From contig NC_091369.1 of NCBI RefSeq assembly GCF_038502225.1, positions 16,275,773-16,339,772 on the forward strand: a DNA stretch of 64,000 nt. The letters are read 5' to 3'. Positions 10,863-27,436 of this stretch are shown here, one piece after another. The DNA comes from Cherax quadricarinatus. Lineage: Eukaryota > Arthropoda > Malacostraca > Decapoda > Parastacidae. The translations under genes were made by a program, and so were the position numbers. Under the pieces are notes generated by a model, which had not been told where the DNA came from, ran no database searches, and saw only the letters and a program-made list of their open reading frames with translations. How positions within the stretch are numbered: the stretch's first letter is position 1; every line of letters starts with the position of its first letter.

Positions 10863-12890
10863 TATAAGAACATAAGAACGAAGGAACACTGCAGGAGGCC
10901 TACTGGCCCATGCGAGGCAGGTCCAAGTCTCCTACCGGCTTAAGCCAATGCACCCAACCTAGTCAGGTCAGGTCACATTGACTTAAGGGAGGAACACAGC
11001 AACCGACCTGGTAGCACAAGCTATCAGGTCCAACTCACACCCACCCACATACACTCATGTATTTATCCAACCTATTTTTAAAGCTACACAACGTTCTGGC
11101 CTCTATAACTGTACTCGGGAGTTTGTTCCACTCATCCACAACTCTATTACCAAACCAGTACTTTCCTATATCCGTCCTGAATCTGAATTTTTCCAACTTA
11201 AAACCATTGCTGCGAGTCCTGTCTAGGCTAGATATTTTCAGCGCACTATTTACATCCCCTTTATTTATTCCTGTCTTCCATTTATACACCTCAATCATAT
11301 CCCCCCTAATTCTACGTCTTTCTAGAGAGTGCAGATTCAGGGCCCTTAGTCTATCCTCATAGGGAAGGTTTCTGATACATGGGATCAACTTTGTCATCCT
11401 CCTTCGTACATTTTCCAGAGAATTTATATCCATTCTGTAATACGGTGACCAAAACTGTGCAGCATAATCTAAATGAGGCCTAACCAAGGATGTATAGAGT
11501 TGAAGAACAACCTGAGGACTCCTATTATTTATGCTTCTTGATATGAAGTCAAGGATTCTATTAGCTTTATTGCGAACACTTATGCACTGTTGTCTTGGTT
11601 TCAGATTACTGCTAACCAGAACTCCTAAATCTTTTTCGCAATCCGTAATATTAAGATCTACATTATTTAGTTTATATGTGGCATGGTTATTGTCCTGTCC
11701 AACATTTAGAACTTTGCATTTGTCTACATTAAACTGCATCTGTCACTTCTCCGACCACTGCATCAGTCTATTCAAATCTTCATGGAGTGCTCGAATGTCC
11801 TCGTCAGAATGAATTCGACGGCCTATTTTGGTGTCATCGGCAAACTTGCCGATGTCGCTCTTTATGCCCTCATCTATGTCGTTTATGTAGATTGTGAACA
11901 GCAGGGGGCCCAACACTGACCCCTGTGGAACACCGCTCGTGACGCTTCCCCACTCTGATTTCTCCCCATTTATGCAAACTCTCTGCTGCCTATTTGTCAA
12001 CCATGCCTCTATCCAGGAAAAAAATTCTCCTCCTATTCCATGTGCCTTAATTTTCCTCAATAGTCTCTGATGTGGGACCCTGTCAAAAGCCTTACTGAAG
12101 TCCATATACACAATATCATATTCATTACCATGATCTACCTCCTCAAATACCTTAGTGAAAAAAGTTAATAAATTCGTAAGGCAGGAACGCCCCTTTGTAA
12201 AACCATGCTGAGATTCGTTGATTAATTTATGCTTTTCAAGGTGGCTACGAACTGCCTCGGCAATTATTGATTCCATAAATTTTCCCACTGTGGAGGTTAG
12301 GCTTATTGGTCTATAGTTCGAAGCTAAGGACCTGTCACCTGTTTTGAAAATAGGTATCACATTTGCCATTTTGCATTTATCTGGCACCATGCCAGTTTGT
12401 AGTGACATGTTGAAAAGATTAGCCAAAGGTGTGCTAAGCTCCTCTTTACATTCCTTTAGAACCCTTGCATACAGTTCATCAGGGCCTGGGGATTTGTTAG
12501 GTTTTAATTTATCTATTTGCCTAAGGACCATGTCACTTGTGACCCTAATCGTGCACAGTTTATTATCGTCCTGTTCTACATAATTTATCATTACTGGAAT
12601 ATCGCTGGTATCCTCCTGTGTAAAAACTGAGAGGAAGTATGTGTTAAAAATCCTACACATTTCCTTATCATTGTCAGTGAGCTGACCCGAGGAACTTTTG
12701 AGTGGGCCTATCTTGTCCCTGATCTTACTTCTGTATACCTGAAAGAATCCTTTTGGGTTAGTCTTCGATTCTCTTGCAACTTTAACCTCATAATCTCTTT
12801 TTGCTTTTCTAATTCCCTTTTTTATTTCTCTCTTTAACTGAATATTTCGATTTCTTAATTGCCCCTCTACTCTTTTGATTTACCTATATA
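10863..12890 (-). pseudogene. CR1-like LINE, reverse transcriptase region with one stop
   Basis: The minus strand encodes a non-LTR reverse transcriptase in a single frame from about 12886 to 11035, broken only by a TGA at 11740-11742 where the usual residue is tryptophan (a TGG to TGA change). Visible motifs, in order, are NYRPISLTS (fingers), YMDFSKAFD (palm A), SGVPQGSVLGPLL, GKFADDTKI (catalytic YADD-type box as FADD), and in the thumb RPHLDYAAQFWSP and FGNRVVDEWNKLP. The endonuclease half is absent, so the copy is 5'-truncated. The 3' end carries the tail TTCTTATGTTCTTAT (plus strand 10864-10880). One lesion only suggests moderate age. Confidence 0.88.
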
Positions 12891-13455
12891 TGCATCTCTT
12901 TTGACCAAGGCGGAAGGTTAATTGACGATTGTGCTTGTGGAAAACCCCCCCACAAATCTTACGAGTTGATCTGTACAGTTTGCTTTAGCCTCTTCTTGAT
13001 GAGATCCTTTAATAGTAGTAGCAACTTTAATCTGACGCTTTGCTAAAGCATAAAATATTTTATGTGTTGTGCTGCTATTTGGCAGTATAGGGTGCTCTTG
13101 GCTTGGTTGATTGCGTCCTCAGTTCACGCATTGAAGGGGATCTGTCCCGGCGCGGGTGATACGTGAAGGCATGTTTTCTTACCCCTGCTGCCCCAGTTCA
13201 CCCAGCGGTAGGAAGGTACGTGTGTGTTTAGACCAAGTTGCACGAAATACCGCATAACCAGAGGCTTTGTATATAATATGCCAATGATTATTATTATTAT
13301 TATTATCAGTTGATGGTGTTCTCTGTGTTGTGTCAGAAACCGGGAGTGAATTCTTGCAGCAGTTGATAAGCTATTTAGGAATGTGTAAACTGGCGAAACC
13401 TCATTATGAACATTCTTCTTCAAGGAAACTCCGAGTTAGCCCCATCTATGCTTAT
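12891..13455. other. No recognisable gene; short (ATT)n
   Basis: Ordinary intergenic or intronic sequence with a short (TTA)n tract at 13287-13307. Confidence 0.4.
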
Positions 13456-13566
13456 GTGACTACTACTACTACTACTACTACTGCTACTACTACTACTACT
13501 ACTACTTCTACTATTACTACTGCTGCTGCTGTTGCTGCTGCTTTTGCTGCTACTACTACTACTACC
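13456..13566. repeat. (ACT)n / (GCT)n trinucleotide tract
   Basis: Imperfect ACT repeats pass into GCT-type repeats and back to ACT. The apparent poly-threonine frame is a by-product. Confidence 0.9.
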
Positions 13567-13988
13567 ATCATGTCATCGATATCTGTTTCCACCATTCTGA
13601 TTTCCCCTGTGTAAGTAGTCTTACTCATATTTCCCTATTAGACTGAAAAAGTCTACTTAGTGAAAGGTCTTTCGAATAAAAACCCAGATGTACATGTATG
13701 TTATTCACCAATCGATCAGCAGAATATGCATCTTTAATAGCCTAGTCTGGTGACTGATTACACATAGTGCATAAATCTACTAATGGATTATTTTGTTGTC
13801 ACCTATAACTTAAACTGCATATGAATATAGTGGTTTATGTAGATAAGTAGAAGTGTTACTCTTGGTTGATTAATGGAGTTGGCAGTATTAATTCAGCCAA
13901 TATAAACCGAAAGAAATACATCTCATAGTGCATATATTCTGTGAGTGTTATTTGGCCAATATTTGTTGATGTAATTAGTGTTCATTCC
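13567..13988. other. Unrecognised, with degenerate hammerhead-like motif near 13641
   Basis: Plus-strand text at about 13641-13680 (CTGAAAAAGTCTACTTAGTG then AAAGG) follows the hammerhead-like repeat layout but with changed core positions. Nothing else was recognised. Confidence 0.35.
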
Positions 13989-14205
<217 letters not shown>

Positions 14206-14233
14206 ATAAGATCACAGTAAACAGGTGATTTCA

Positions 14234-16217
<1,984 letters not shown>

Positions 16218-16395
16218 GGAACCAAATGCTCCTGATTAAGGTTCTCGGAGCTAGATGGGGAGCTTGAGACGGTGGGCATTGAAGGAGGGACAGTATTTGC
16301 GACCCCAGTGTTCCTAAAACCCCACCAAGTCTTCAGGATACATCACAACACCAGTAAATTGCAATATTATTTTAATTGTATCCAAGGTTCTCCTC
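16218..16395 (+). repeat. Dispersed repeat, copy 2
   Basis: The counterpart of 10692-10862 (shared GGGCATTGAAGGAGGGACAG and CCCCAGTGTTCCTAAA-type blocks). Confidence 0.6.
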
Positions 16396-16599
16396 AGAGT
16401 GTGGGTGGAACGGTATTTCGAGTGTTCTCGTGAAAACCCTCGGCATTTGTATTAGAACTACAATACTAGTAGCGGTGGAATGGTCTTCCAATTAAAGTCT
16501 GACGTATTGCATATGCGTCTTTATTCTACAGTAAAGAGTTTGCATAAATTGAGTGAAATTAGAGCAGGATCCAGTCATATATGACGTTCAACAAATGAT

Positions 16600-17395
16600 A
16601 CACTATGTTTGGGCGTCATTCTGTTAATATCTACTGTGCAGTAACGAGCTTAAAGAGAGAATAAAACGACATGATTAAGTTCACTGACGACTCAAAATAT
16701 GCCAGCAGTTAAGACATGATGATTCAGAAGATATATTTTAAGCTTTAGAATGATTTGGAGAAGTTAATGTTATGATTGGAAAAGTAACAAATTAAAATCA
16801 GTAAGGGAACATGCAGTCCTAATCTGGGGCATGAAAATAATCTAATTACTTCTAAAAAATAATAATTTAATACATGATCATATTGAAAGTGAAAAATGAC
16901 ATGTGAGTTATGGTAATCAGAAATGTCAAACCATGAGAGAAGTGCCTAAGCATCGAAAACAAAGCTAGTACACAGCTTAGGCTTGAAGACTGAGGTACTA
17001 GAAACAGCAGTTTAAAGGTTATTCTACAGCTCAGCACACCATTAGAAGTCCCTCATTTAAATTATGCAGCACATTCTGGTCTCCATACAACAGAACTGTT
17101 ATGAATGAACTGGAGAACATTCAGAGAAGGATGAAACTTAATTCTCAGTATTAGGAATCATAAAAAGTATGAGGGCCTTGAGCGTACACTTTCTTCAGTG
17201 ACCTAGACTGAGTGGAGATGATTGAAACATTAAAATGGAAAAAAAAAATAAAAAAACGCGATACAATTTTATATGATGCTGTAGAATATATAACAAAAAC
17301 ATACCTTGAACCAAAACGTATTAGATTTTGAAGGAATATAGGAAAGCAATAGTTTGAGAATAGTGTTCTGAAATTTTTCCAGTTGCAATGAATTA
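16600..17395 (+). pseudogene. Decayed CR1-like LINE reverse transcriptase
   Basis: Frames on the plus strand retain a KFTDDSKYAS-like catalytic box (about 16678-16705), a KAS-QLRLED-like block (about 16965-16995), LNYAAHSG and WRTFREG-like thumb blocks (17060-17130) and NHKKYEGLERT (about 17155-17190). This is the same domain order as the CR1 copy at 11.0-12.9 kb. Many stops and shifts interrupt it. Confidence 0.65.
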
Positions 17396-17740
17396 TATTC
17401 CTTTACGCTCACTCATTTTTACATTTACCATCTGTATACCTTAAGCTGGGAGCTGCACCTCCACCCCTGGTTCACACAGCAGCCCAGCAACGAGACTCTC
17501 CTGCTGGCTTCATAACAGTGTCACCTCCCCTACTGGATCGTACACCAGCCCGTTGCTTATTTATGAGCCTCTCGATTTTAGTAGTATTTACATGTATCTG
17601 ATTCAACTAGTTTATTTTTACTTTCTTTGTGCTTATTATTCATGCTTTCTTCTATTATATATATATATATATATTTTGAGTAATAAAGCTGTAATAATTT
17701 ATTTAATATCTCTATCCTACTTACCTTTTGATATTACTTT
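17396..17740 (+). repeat. Dispersed repeat pair, copy A
   Basis: It parallels 29755-30060: CTTAAGCTGGGAGCTGCAC, then CTACTGGA-C-C-CC-CC, then a T-rich block ending AATAAAGCTGTAATAATT (copy B: AATAAGATTGCAATAATT). Family unknown; possibly a LINE 3' region. Confidence 0.5.
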
Positions 17741-18711
17741 ATTCTATTTCCTGATTTTACTGAGCAAAAAAGGCGATTTTTCCTATTCACTGTTACTCCC
17801 AAACATTCACAAATATTGTGCCAATTAGTCCCATTCTGAGTGCTGTGGGAATAGTCAGTATCAATTTAGCAAAGCATCTGTCATTACATATTCTGTTAAG
17901 TTCTCTCTGTACACAACATGCTGTAAAGAATTCATATAATTTTGCCAAACACCTCACTAGTTTATCAGCCCAATATAGTTAAGATGAGATTTGATATAGT
18001 TCTAATTGACCAGTCAAAGAGACATCGGATATTCGTTGGAATTGCTCGTTTACTGATACTTTTTTGACTTAATTAGAAAAGAGTCTAGATAAATGCTTCG
18101 GTTAGCATTTAATTAATCGTTGTTTACATTTTAAGATAAACTGTAGACACATACAGGTAATGGATTCACTTCTCGGACCAGATCTTGCAAACATTTGTCC
18201 TCTAAATTCATGAAAAGAGTTGACTTAAAATTTTAAACCAATACTGTGAAGTATATATATGGATGACAGGTTTGAGTTTTTTGCATCCATTCCCAGACAG
18301 TTTTACAGATTTGTTTAAGAATAATTTAAACTCCAAAGACAAGAAAATTATATACATAGGTGAAAAGGAAAATAAGAATATTATCCTTTCTTGATGCTAA
18401 TTTCAATAATGTTATTGGAGTCTAAATGCAGTTTACCTGAAGCTCACATTTACAGGATGAGATCTATACTTTACAGCCTTTATAAAAACTCTAAGGAAAA
18501 TATGGAAACCTCATAAAGCTTTCAATAATAGGTGGTACTCATCATGTTCCTCTTAGTCTGCATTTGACAATAATGTTAAATTCTTGTAGAATTTGTTCTT
18601 AAGAAATAGCTATCCTCTGCTGTTATATATAAATATTGTTAGAGACAGACTGAAGGGGAAAGAGAGATAAACAGAGAGGGGGACAGAGGAAATACAATTA
18701 ATATAACTTAC
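17741..18711. other. Intron or 3' flank of the host gene, nothing recognised
   Basis: This lies just downstream (minus strand) of the lowest exon and begins with its donor site. The next exon of the Ig chain was not found between here and base 1. Confidence 0.4.
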
Positions 18712-18842
18712 ATTATGATACCAAAGGACCTTGTACACGTAGGGGTGAGCTCTGACATTACACTCGAAGTACACATCGTCCCCTTCCTTTATCTCGCCTG
18801 GGCTGAGGCTGCTACCCAACGCAAGGTGAACCTGGGGTGTGT
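18712..18842 (-). CDS. Sidestep-like receptor, Ig exon 4 of 4 seen (first half of an Ig domain)
   Basis: 131 bases on the minus strand: two bases completing a split codon, then 43 codons. The acceptor CAG precedes 18842 and the donor GTAAGT begins at 18711, so the exon runs from phase 1 to phase 0. The peptide opens TPQVHLALGSSL, continues with IKEGDDVYFEC (first Ig cysteine, with the Sidestep-typical EGDDVYFEC wording), then RAHP, and ends KVLWYHN with the core tryptophan. With the preceding exon's last base the split codon reads as tyrosine. The second half of this Ig domain is not in the window. Resemblance to Sidestep is from recall of the family. Confidence 0.85.
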
Positions 18843-20287
<1,445 letters not shown>

Positions 20288-20697
20288 AGGTTGGTAGACA
20301 GCAACCACCCAGGGAGGTACTACCGTCCTGCCAAGTGAGTGTAAAACGAAGACTGTGATTGTTTTACATGATGGTAGGATTGCTGATGTCTTTTGTCTGT
20401 CTCATAAATATGCAAGATTACAGGCATGTCTTGCTACTTCTACTTACACTTAGGTCACACTACACATACATGTACACATTTATTTATACACACTCATCTG
20501 AGTTTTCTTTGATTTTATCTTAATAGTTCTTGGTCTTATTAATTTTCCTTTTATATCCATGGGGAAGTGGAATAAGAATCTTTCCTCCGTAAGCCATGCG
20601 TGTTGTAAAAGTCAACTAAAATGCCGGGAACAATGGGCTAGTAACCCCTTTTCCTGTAAAGATTACTAAAAAGAATAAGAAGAAGAAAATTGTCAAA

Positions 20698-21612
20698 GTG
20701 GGAAGTCTGAATGTGCGTGGATGTTGTGCAGATGATAAGAAAGAGATGATTGTGGATGTTATGAATGAGAAGAAGCTGGATGTCCTGGCTTTAAGTGAAA
20801 CAAAGCTGAAGGGGGTGGGAGAGTTTCAGTGGAGAGGAATAAATGGGATTAGGTCAGGGGTTTCAAATAGAGTTAGAGCTAAAGAAGGAGTAGCAATAAT
20901 GTTGAAGGATAAGCTATGGCAGGAAAAGAGGGACTATAAATGTATTAATTCAAGGATTATGTGGAGTAAATTAAAGATTGGATGTGAAAAGTGGGTTATA
21001 ATAAGCGTGTATGCACCTGGAGAAGAGAGAAGTGTAGAGGAGAGAGAGAGATTTTGGGAAATGTTGAGTGAATGCGTGGGGAGTTTTGAATCAAGTGTGA
21101 GAGTAATGGTGGTTGGGGATTTCAATGCTAAAGTGGGTAAAAATGTTATGGAAGGAGTAGTAGGTAAATTTGGGGTGCCAGGGGTAAATGTAAATGGGGA
21201 GCCTTTAATTGAGCTATGTGTAGAAAGAAATTTGGTAATAAGTAATACATATTTTATGAAAAAGAGGATAAATAAATATACAAGGTATGATGTAGCACGT
21301 AATGAAAGTAGTTTATTAGATTATGTATTGGTGGATAAAAGGTTGATGGGTAGGCTCCAGGATGTACATGTTTATAGAGGGGCAACTGATATATCGGATC
21401 ATTATTTAGTTGTAGCTACAGTTAGAGTAAGAGGTAGATGGGAAAAGAGGAAGGTGGCAACAACAAGTAAGAGGGAGGTGAAAGTGTATAAACTAAGGGA
21501 GGAGGAAGTTCGGGTGAGATATAAGCGACTATTGGCAGAAAGGTGGGCTAGTGCAAAGATGAGTAGTGGGGGATTGAAGAGGGTTGGAATAGTTTTCAAA
21601 ATGCAGTATTAG
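20698..21612 (+). pseudogene. RTE-like LINE endonuclease domain
   Basis: An apurinic-type (EEP) endonuclease, which nicks target DNA to prime reverse transcription. Motifs in order: SLNVRGCC at the start, ALSETKL (metal-binding glutamate, about residue 35), VVGDFNAKVG (catalytic aspartate and asparagine, about 142), [11 protein letters not shown] (about 210) and ISDHYLVV (catalytic SDH, about 235). The frame is open upstream to about 20672 but has no clear ATG, so the true start is unknown. It breaks at about 21600, where an insertion or deletion of a base near an A run moves the frame; the next segment continues the same protein (codons for AVLECGAEVCG). Confidence 0.85.
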
Positions 21613-21644
21613 AATGTGGGGCAGAAGTTTGTGGTTATAGGAGG

Positions 21645-23621
21645 GTGGGGGCAGGAGGAAAGAGGAGTGATTGGTGGAATGATGAAGTAAAGGGTGTGAT
21701 AAAAGAGAAAAAGGTAGCTTATGAGAGGTTTTTACAAAGCAGAAGTGTTATAAGAAGAGCAGAGTATATGGAGAGTAAAAGAAAGGTAAAGAGAGTGGTG
21801 AGAGAGTGCAAAAGGAGAGCAGATGATAGAGTGGGAGAGGCACTGTCAAGAAATTTTAATGAAAATAAGAAAAAATTTTGGAGTGAGTTAAACAAGTTAA
21901 GAAAGCCTAGGAAAAATATGGATTTGTCAGTTAAAAACAGAGTAGGGGAGTTAGTAGATGGGGAGATGGAGGTATTGGGTAGATGGCGAGAATATTTTGA
22001 GGAACTTTTAAATGTTAAGGAAGAAACAGAGGCAGTAATTTCATGCACTGGTCAGGGAGGTATACCATCTTTTAGGAGTGAAGAAGAGCAGAATGTAAGT
22101 GTGGGGGAGGTACGTGAGGCATTACGTAAAATGAAAGGGGGTAAAGCAGCTGGAACTGATGGGATCATGACAGAAATGTTAAAAGCAGGGGGGGATATAG
22201 TGTTGGAGTGGTTGGTACTTTTGTTTAATAAATGTATGAAAGAGGGGAAGGTACCTAGGGATTGGCAGAGAGCATGTATAGTCCCTTTATATAAAGGGAA
22301 AGGGGACAAAAGAGACTGTAAAAATTATAGAGGAATAAGCTTACTGAGTATACCAGGAAAAGTGTACGGTAGGGTTATAATTGAAAGAATTAGAGGTAAG
22401 ACAGAATGTAGGATTGCGGATGAGCAAGGAGGTTTTAGAGTGGGTAGGGGATGTGTAGATCAGGTGTTTACATTGAAGCATATATGTGAACAGTATTTAG
22501 ATAAAGATAGGGAAGTTTTTATTGCATTTATGGATTTAGAAAAGGCATATGATAGAGTGGATAGAGGAGCAATGTGGCAGATGTTGCAAGTATATAGAAT
22601 AGGTGGTAAGTTATTAAATGCTGTAAAGAGTTTTTATGAGGATAGTGAGGCTCAGGTTAGGGTGTGTAGAAGAGAGGGAGACTACTTCCCGGTAAAAGTA
22701 GGTCTTAGACAGGGATGTGTAATGTCACCATGGTTGTTTAATATATTTGTAGATGGGGTTGTAAAGGAAGTAAATGCTAGGGTGTTTGGGAGAGGGGTGG
22801 GATTAAATTATGGGGAATCAAATTCAAAATGGGAGTTGACACAGTTACTTTTTGCTGATGATACTGTGCTTATGGGAGATTCTAAAGAAAAATTGCAAAG
22901 GTTAGTGGATGAGTTTGGGAATGTGTGTAAAGGTAGAAAGTTGAAAGTGAACATAGAAAAGAGTAAGGTGATGAGGGTGTCAAATGATTTAGATAAAGAA
23001 AAATTGGATATCAAATTGGGGAGAAGGAGTATGGAAGAAGTGAATGTTTTCAGATACTTGGGAGTTGACGTGTCGGCGGATGGATTTATGAAGGATGAGG
23101 TTAATCATAGAATTGATGAGGGAAAAAAGGTGAGTGGTGCGTTGAGGTATATGTGGAGTCAAAAAACGTTATCTATGGATGCAAAGAAGGGAATGTATGA
23201 AAGTATAGTAGTACCAACACTCTTATATGGGTGTGAAGCTTGGGTGGTAAATGCAGCAGCGAGGAGACGGTTGGAGGCAGTGGAGATGTCCTGTTTAAGG
23301 GCAATGTGAGGTGTAAATATTATGCAGAAAATTCGGAGTGTGGAAATTAGGAGAAGGTGTGGAGTTAATAAAAGTATTAGTCAGAGGGCAGAAGAGGGGT
23401 TGTTGAGGTGGTTTGGTCATTTAGAGAGAATGGATCAAAGTAGAATGACATGGAAAGCATATAAATCTATAGGGGAAGGAAGGCGGGGTAGGGGTCGTCC
23501 TCGAAAGGGTTGGAGAGAGGGGGTAAAGGAGGTTTTGTGGGTAAGGGGCTTGGACTTCCAGCAAGCGTGCGTGAGCGTGTTAGATAGGAGTGAATGGAGA
23601 CGAATGGTACTTGGGACCTGA
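21645..23621 (+). pseudogene. RTE-like LINE reverse transcriptase and C-terminal tail
   Basis: Continues the endonuclease frame after the shift. Motifs: NYRGISLLSIPGKVYGRVI, FMDLEKAYDRVD (palm A), LRQGCVMSPWLFNIF, LLFADDTVLMG (catalytic box), and [12 protein letters not shown]. The thumb and tail contain PTLLYGCEAW, LRWFGHLERM and GRPRKGW. A single TGA at 23307-23309 replaces the TGT (cysteine) present in sister copies at 42.1 and 50.7 kb, after which the same frame continues to 23621. With only one shift and one stop, this is a recently active copy. Confidence 0.85.
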
Positions 23622-23940
23622 CGATCTGTTGGAGTGTGAGCAGGGTAATATTTAGTGAAGGGATTCAGGGAAACCGGTTATTTTCATATAGTCGGACTTG
23701 AGTCCTGGAAATGGGAAGTACAATGCCTGCACTTTAAAGGAGGGGTTTGGGATATTGGCAGTTTGGAGGGATATGTTGTGTATCTTTATGTGTGTATGCT
23801 TCTAGACTGTTGTATTCTGAGCACCTCTGCAAAAACAGTGATAATGTGCGAGTGTGGTGAAAGTGTTGAATGATGATGAAAGTATTTTCTTTTTGGGGAT
23901 TTTCTTTCTTTTTTTGGGTCACCCTGCCTCGGTGGGAGAC

Positions 23941-24246
<306 letters not shown>

Positions 24247-26520
24247 TTTTTATTATCACACTGGCCGATTCCCACCAAGGCAGGGTGGCCCGATAAAGAA
24301 AAGCTTTCACCATCATTCACTCCATCACTGTCTTGCCAGAAGGGTGCTTTACACTACAGTTTTTAAACTGCAACATTAACACCCCTCCTTCAGAGTGCAG
24401 GCACTGTACTTCCCATCTCCAGGACTCAAGTCCTGCCTGCCGGTTTCCCTGAACCCCTTCATAAATGTTACTTTGCCCACACTCCAACAGCACGTCAAGT
24501 ATTAAAAACCATTTGTCTCCATTCACTCCTATCAAACACGCTAACGCATGCCTGTTGGAAGTGCAATCCCCTGGCACACAAAACCTCCTTTACCCCCTCC
24601 CTCCAACCTTTCCTAGGCCGACCCCTACCCCGCCTTTCTTCCACTACAGACTAATACACTCTTGAAATCATTCTGTTTCGCTCCATTCTCTCTACATGTC
24701 CGAACCACCTCAACAACCCTTCCTCAGCCCTCTGGACAACAGTTTGGTAATCCCGCACCTCCTCCTAACTTCCAAACTATGAATTCTCTGCATTATATTC
24801 ACACCACACATTGCCCTCAGACATGACATCCCCACTGCCTCCAGCCTTCTCCTCGCTGCAACATTCATCACGCATGCTTCACACCCATATAAGAGCGTTG
24901 GTAAAACTATGCTCTCATACATTCCCCTCTTTGCCTCCAAGGACAAAGTTCTTTGTCTCCACAGACTCCTAAGTGCACAACTCACCCTTTTCCCCTCATC
25001 AATTCTATGATTCACCTCATCTTTCATAGACCCATCCGCTGACATGTCCACTCCCAAATATCTGAATACATTCACCTCCTCCATACTCTCTCCCTCCTAT
25101 CTGATATCCAATCTTTCATCACCTAATCTTTTTGTTATCCTCATAACCTTACTCTTTCCTTTATTCACTTTTAATTTTCTTCTTTTGCATACCTTACCAA
25201 ATTCATCCACCAATCTCTGCAACTTCTCTTCAGAATCTCCCAAGAGCACAGTGTCATCAGCAAAGAGCAACTGTGACAACTCCCACTTTATGTGTGATTC
25301 TATATCTTTTAACTCCACGCCAAGACCCTCGCATTTACTTCTCTTATAACCCCATCTATAAATATATTAAACAACCACGGTGACATCACACATCCTTTTC
25401 TAAGGCCTACTTTTACTGGGAAATAATTTCCCTCTTTCCTACATACTCTAACATGAGTCTCACTATCCTCGCTAAAGCTCTTCACTGCTTTTAGTAACCT
25501 GCCTCCTACACCATACACCTGCAACATCTGCCATATTGCCCCCCTATCCACCCTGTCATACGCCTTTTCCAAATCCATAAATGCCACAAAGACCTCTTTA
25601 GCCTTATCTAAATACTGTTCAGTTATGTGTTTCACTGTAAACACCTGGTCCACACACCCCCTACCTTTCCTAAAGCCTCCTTCTTCATCTGCTATCTTAT
25701 TCTCCGTCTTACTCTTAATTCTTTCAATAATAACTCTACCATACACTTTACCAGGTATACTCAACAAACTTATCCCCCTATAATTTTTGCACTCTCTTTT
25801 GTCCCCTTTACCTTTATACAAAGGAACTATGCATGCTCTCTGCCAATCCCTAGGTACCTTACCTTCTTCCATACATTTATTAAATTATTGCACCAACCAC
25901 TCCAAAACTATATCCCCACCTGCTTTTAACATTTCTATGTTTATCCCATTAATCCCGGCTGCCTTACCCCCCTTTCATTTTACCTACTGCCTCACGAACT
26001 TCCCCCACACTCACAACTGGCTCTTCCTCACTCCTACAAGATGTTATTCCTCCTTGCCCTGTACACGAAATCACAGCTTCCCTATCTTCATCAACATTTA
26101 ACAATTCCTCAAAATATTCCCTCCATCTTCCCAATACCTCTAGCTCTCCATTTAATAACTCTCCTCTCCTATTTTTAACTGACAAATCCATTTGTTCTCT
26201 AGGCTTCCTTAACTTGTTAATCTCACTCCAAAACTTTTTCTTATTTTCAACAAAATTTGTTGATAACATCTCACCCACTCTCTCATTTGCTCTCTTTTTA
26301 CATTGCTTCACCACTCTCTTAACCTCTCTCTTTTTTTCCATATACTCTTCCCTCCTTGCATCACTTCTACTTTGTAAAAACTTCTCATGTGCTAACTTTT
26401 TCTCCCTTACTACTCTCTTTGCATCATCATTCCACCAATCGCTCCTCTTCCCTCCATCACCCACCTTCCTGTAACCACAAACTTCTGCTGAACACTCCAA
26501 CACTACATTTTTAAATCTAC

Positions 26521-26525
26521 CCCAT
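26521..26525. repeat. Target-site duplication CCCAT (left)
   Basis: CCCAT immediately before the LTR and repeated at 27327-27331 after it. Confidence 0.85.
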
Positions 26526-27326
26526 TGTGAAGGCTTACTCAGCCCTGTAATAACTTCAGACAGTATTACTCAGGCTGGCTCCTCCTCAGGAAAATTAATG
26601 AATAGAAAAAGAAATAATAACAGACAAAAATAAACACTTTATAATACAGAAAATATAAAATATAAAACACTTAAATATGAAATATTAATCCTACATTAAA
26701 GAAAATGAAAAATGAAAAATATAAATAACTGAATTCAACGCTAGTATATAAAGGGGTGTCTGGTGTTGGTGACACTGTTGTTGAAATCGTAGCCGTTGCT
26801 GATGATGGGGGAGGGGGGTCGCAGGTGTTGGTTACGTCCCACTGGCTAGTTCTTCACAGTATAGCTTTGAGTATTATATCCCGATGACAGGAAAGCAGGT
26901 TCTTTACCGCTGCAATGATGTGGGGTTACGTTCTGCAATTTCATACAGGTGCACAGGTAATTAAATCCAAAATGGGACGTCTCCAGGACGTTAGTCCGTC
27001 TCCATCAGTTCTTCTCGTTGATTGACAGGTGACCCTCTCTGTCATCCAAGAGTAGTGTTGGGAGCTGTGAGTCGAGTGATTTACTGTTTGACCAGAGCCC
27101 CACACGTCACCTTTCGGGGGGGGGGGGAGTGGGAGGGGAAGGGATAGTGGGAGCTAGACTGACCCTACGCAAGCAGCCGGCAATCAAACTATCACTTTAG
27201 GGGTGGGGGAGAAAAAGCGGGAATAGCGGGAGCTGGACTTACCCTACCTTAACAAGTAGCCGGCAATGAAACTATTGTTACTACATACTCCCTCGCTACT
27301 CCTATCTACTGAACTTTTCCCTCACA
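26526..27326 (+). mobile_element. Solo LTR, 801 bp
   Basis: It begins TGTGAAGG and ends CCCTCACA (TG...CA with a short inverted repeat TGTGA/TCACA) and is flanked by the 5-bp duplication CCCAT. The uninterrupted sequence exists at about 48955-48985 in the sister LINE, where the same bases run straight through, which fixes both borders. A TATA-box-like GTATATAAAGGGG at about 26743-26755 suggests plus orientation. Near the right end, two similar blocks ending in AGCCGGCAAT-AAACTAT form an internal duplication. No internal retroelement genes remain, so recombination between two LTRs is likely. Five-base duplications fit Gypsy or BEL/Pao elements. Confidence 0.85.
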
Positions 27327-27331
27327 CCCAT
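27327..27331. repeat. Target-site duplication CCCAT (right)
   Basis: The partner of 26521-26525. Confidence 0.85.
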
Positions 27332-27436
27332 ACCTCTTCGACCCCATTGCCTATGCTCTCATTAGCCCATCTATCCTCCAATAGCTGTTTATATCTTACC
27401 CTAACTGCCTCCTCTTTTAGTTTATAAACCTTCACC

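Noticed and set aside
20934..23014. Minus-strand frames across the RTE-like LINE
   Set aside because: Antisense shadows of the endonuclease and reverse transcriptase.
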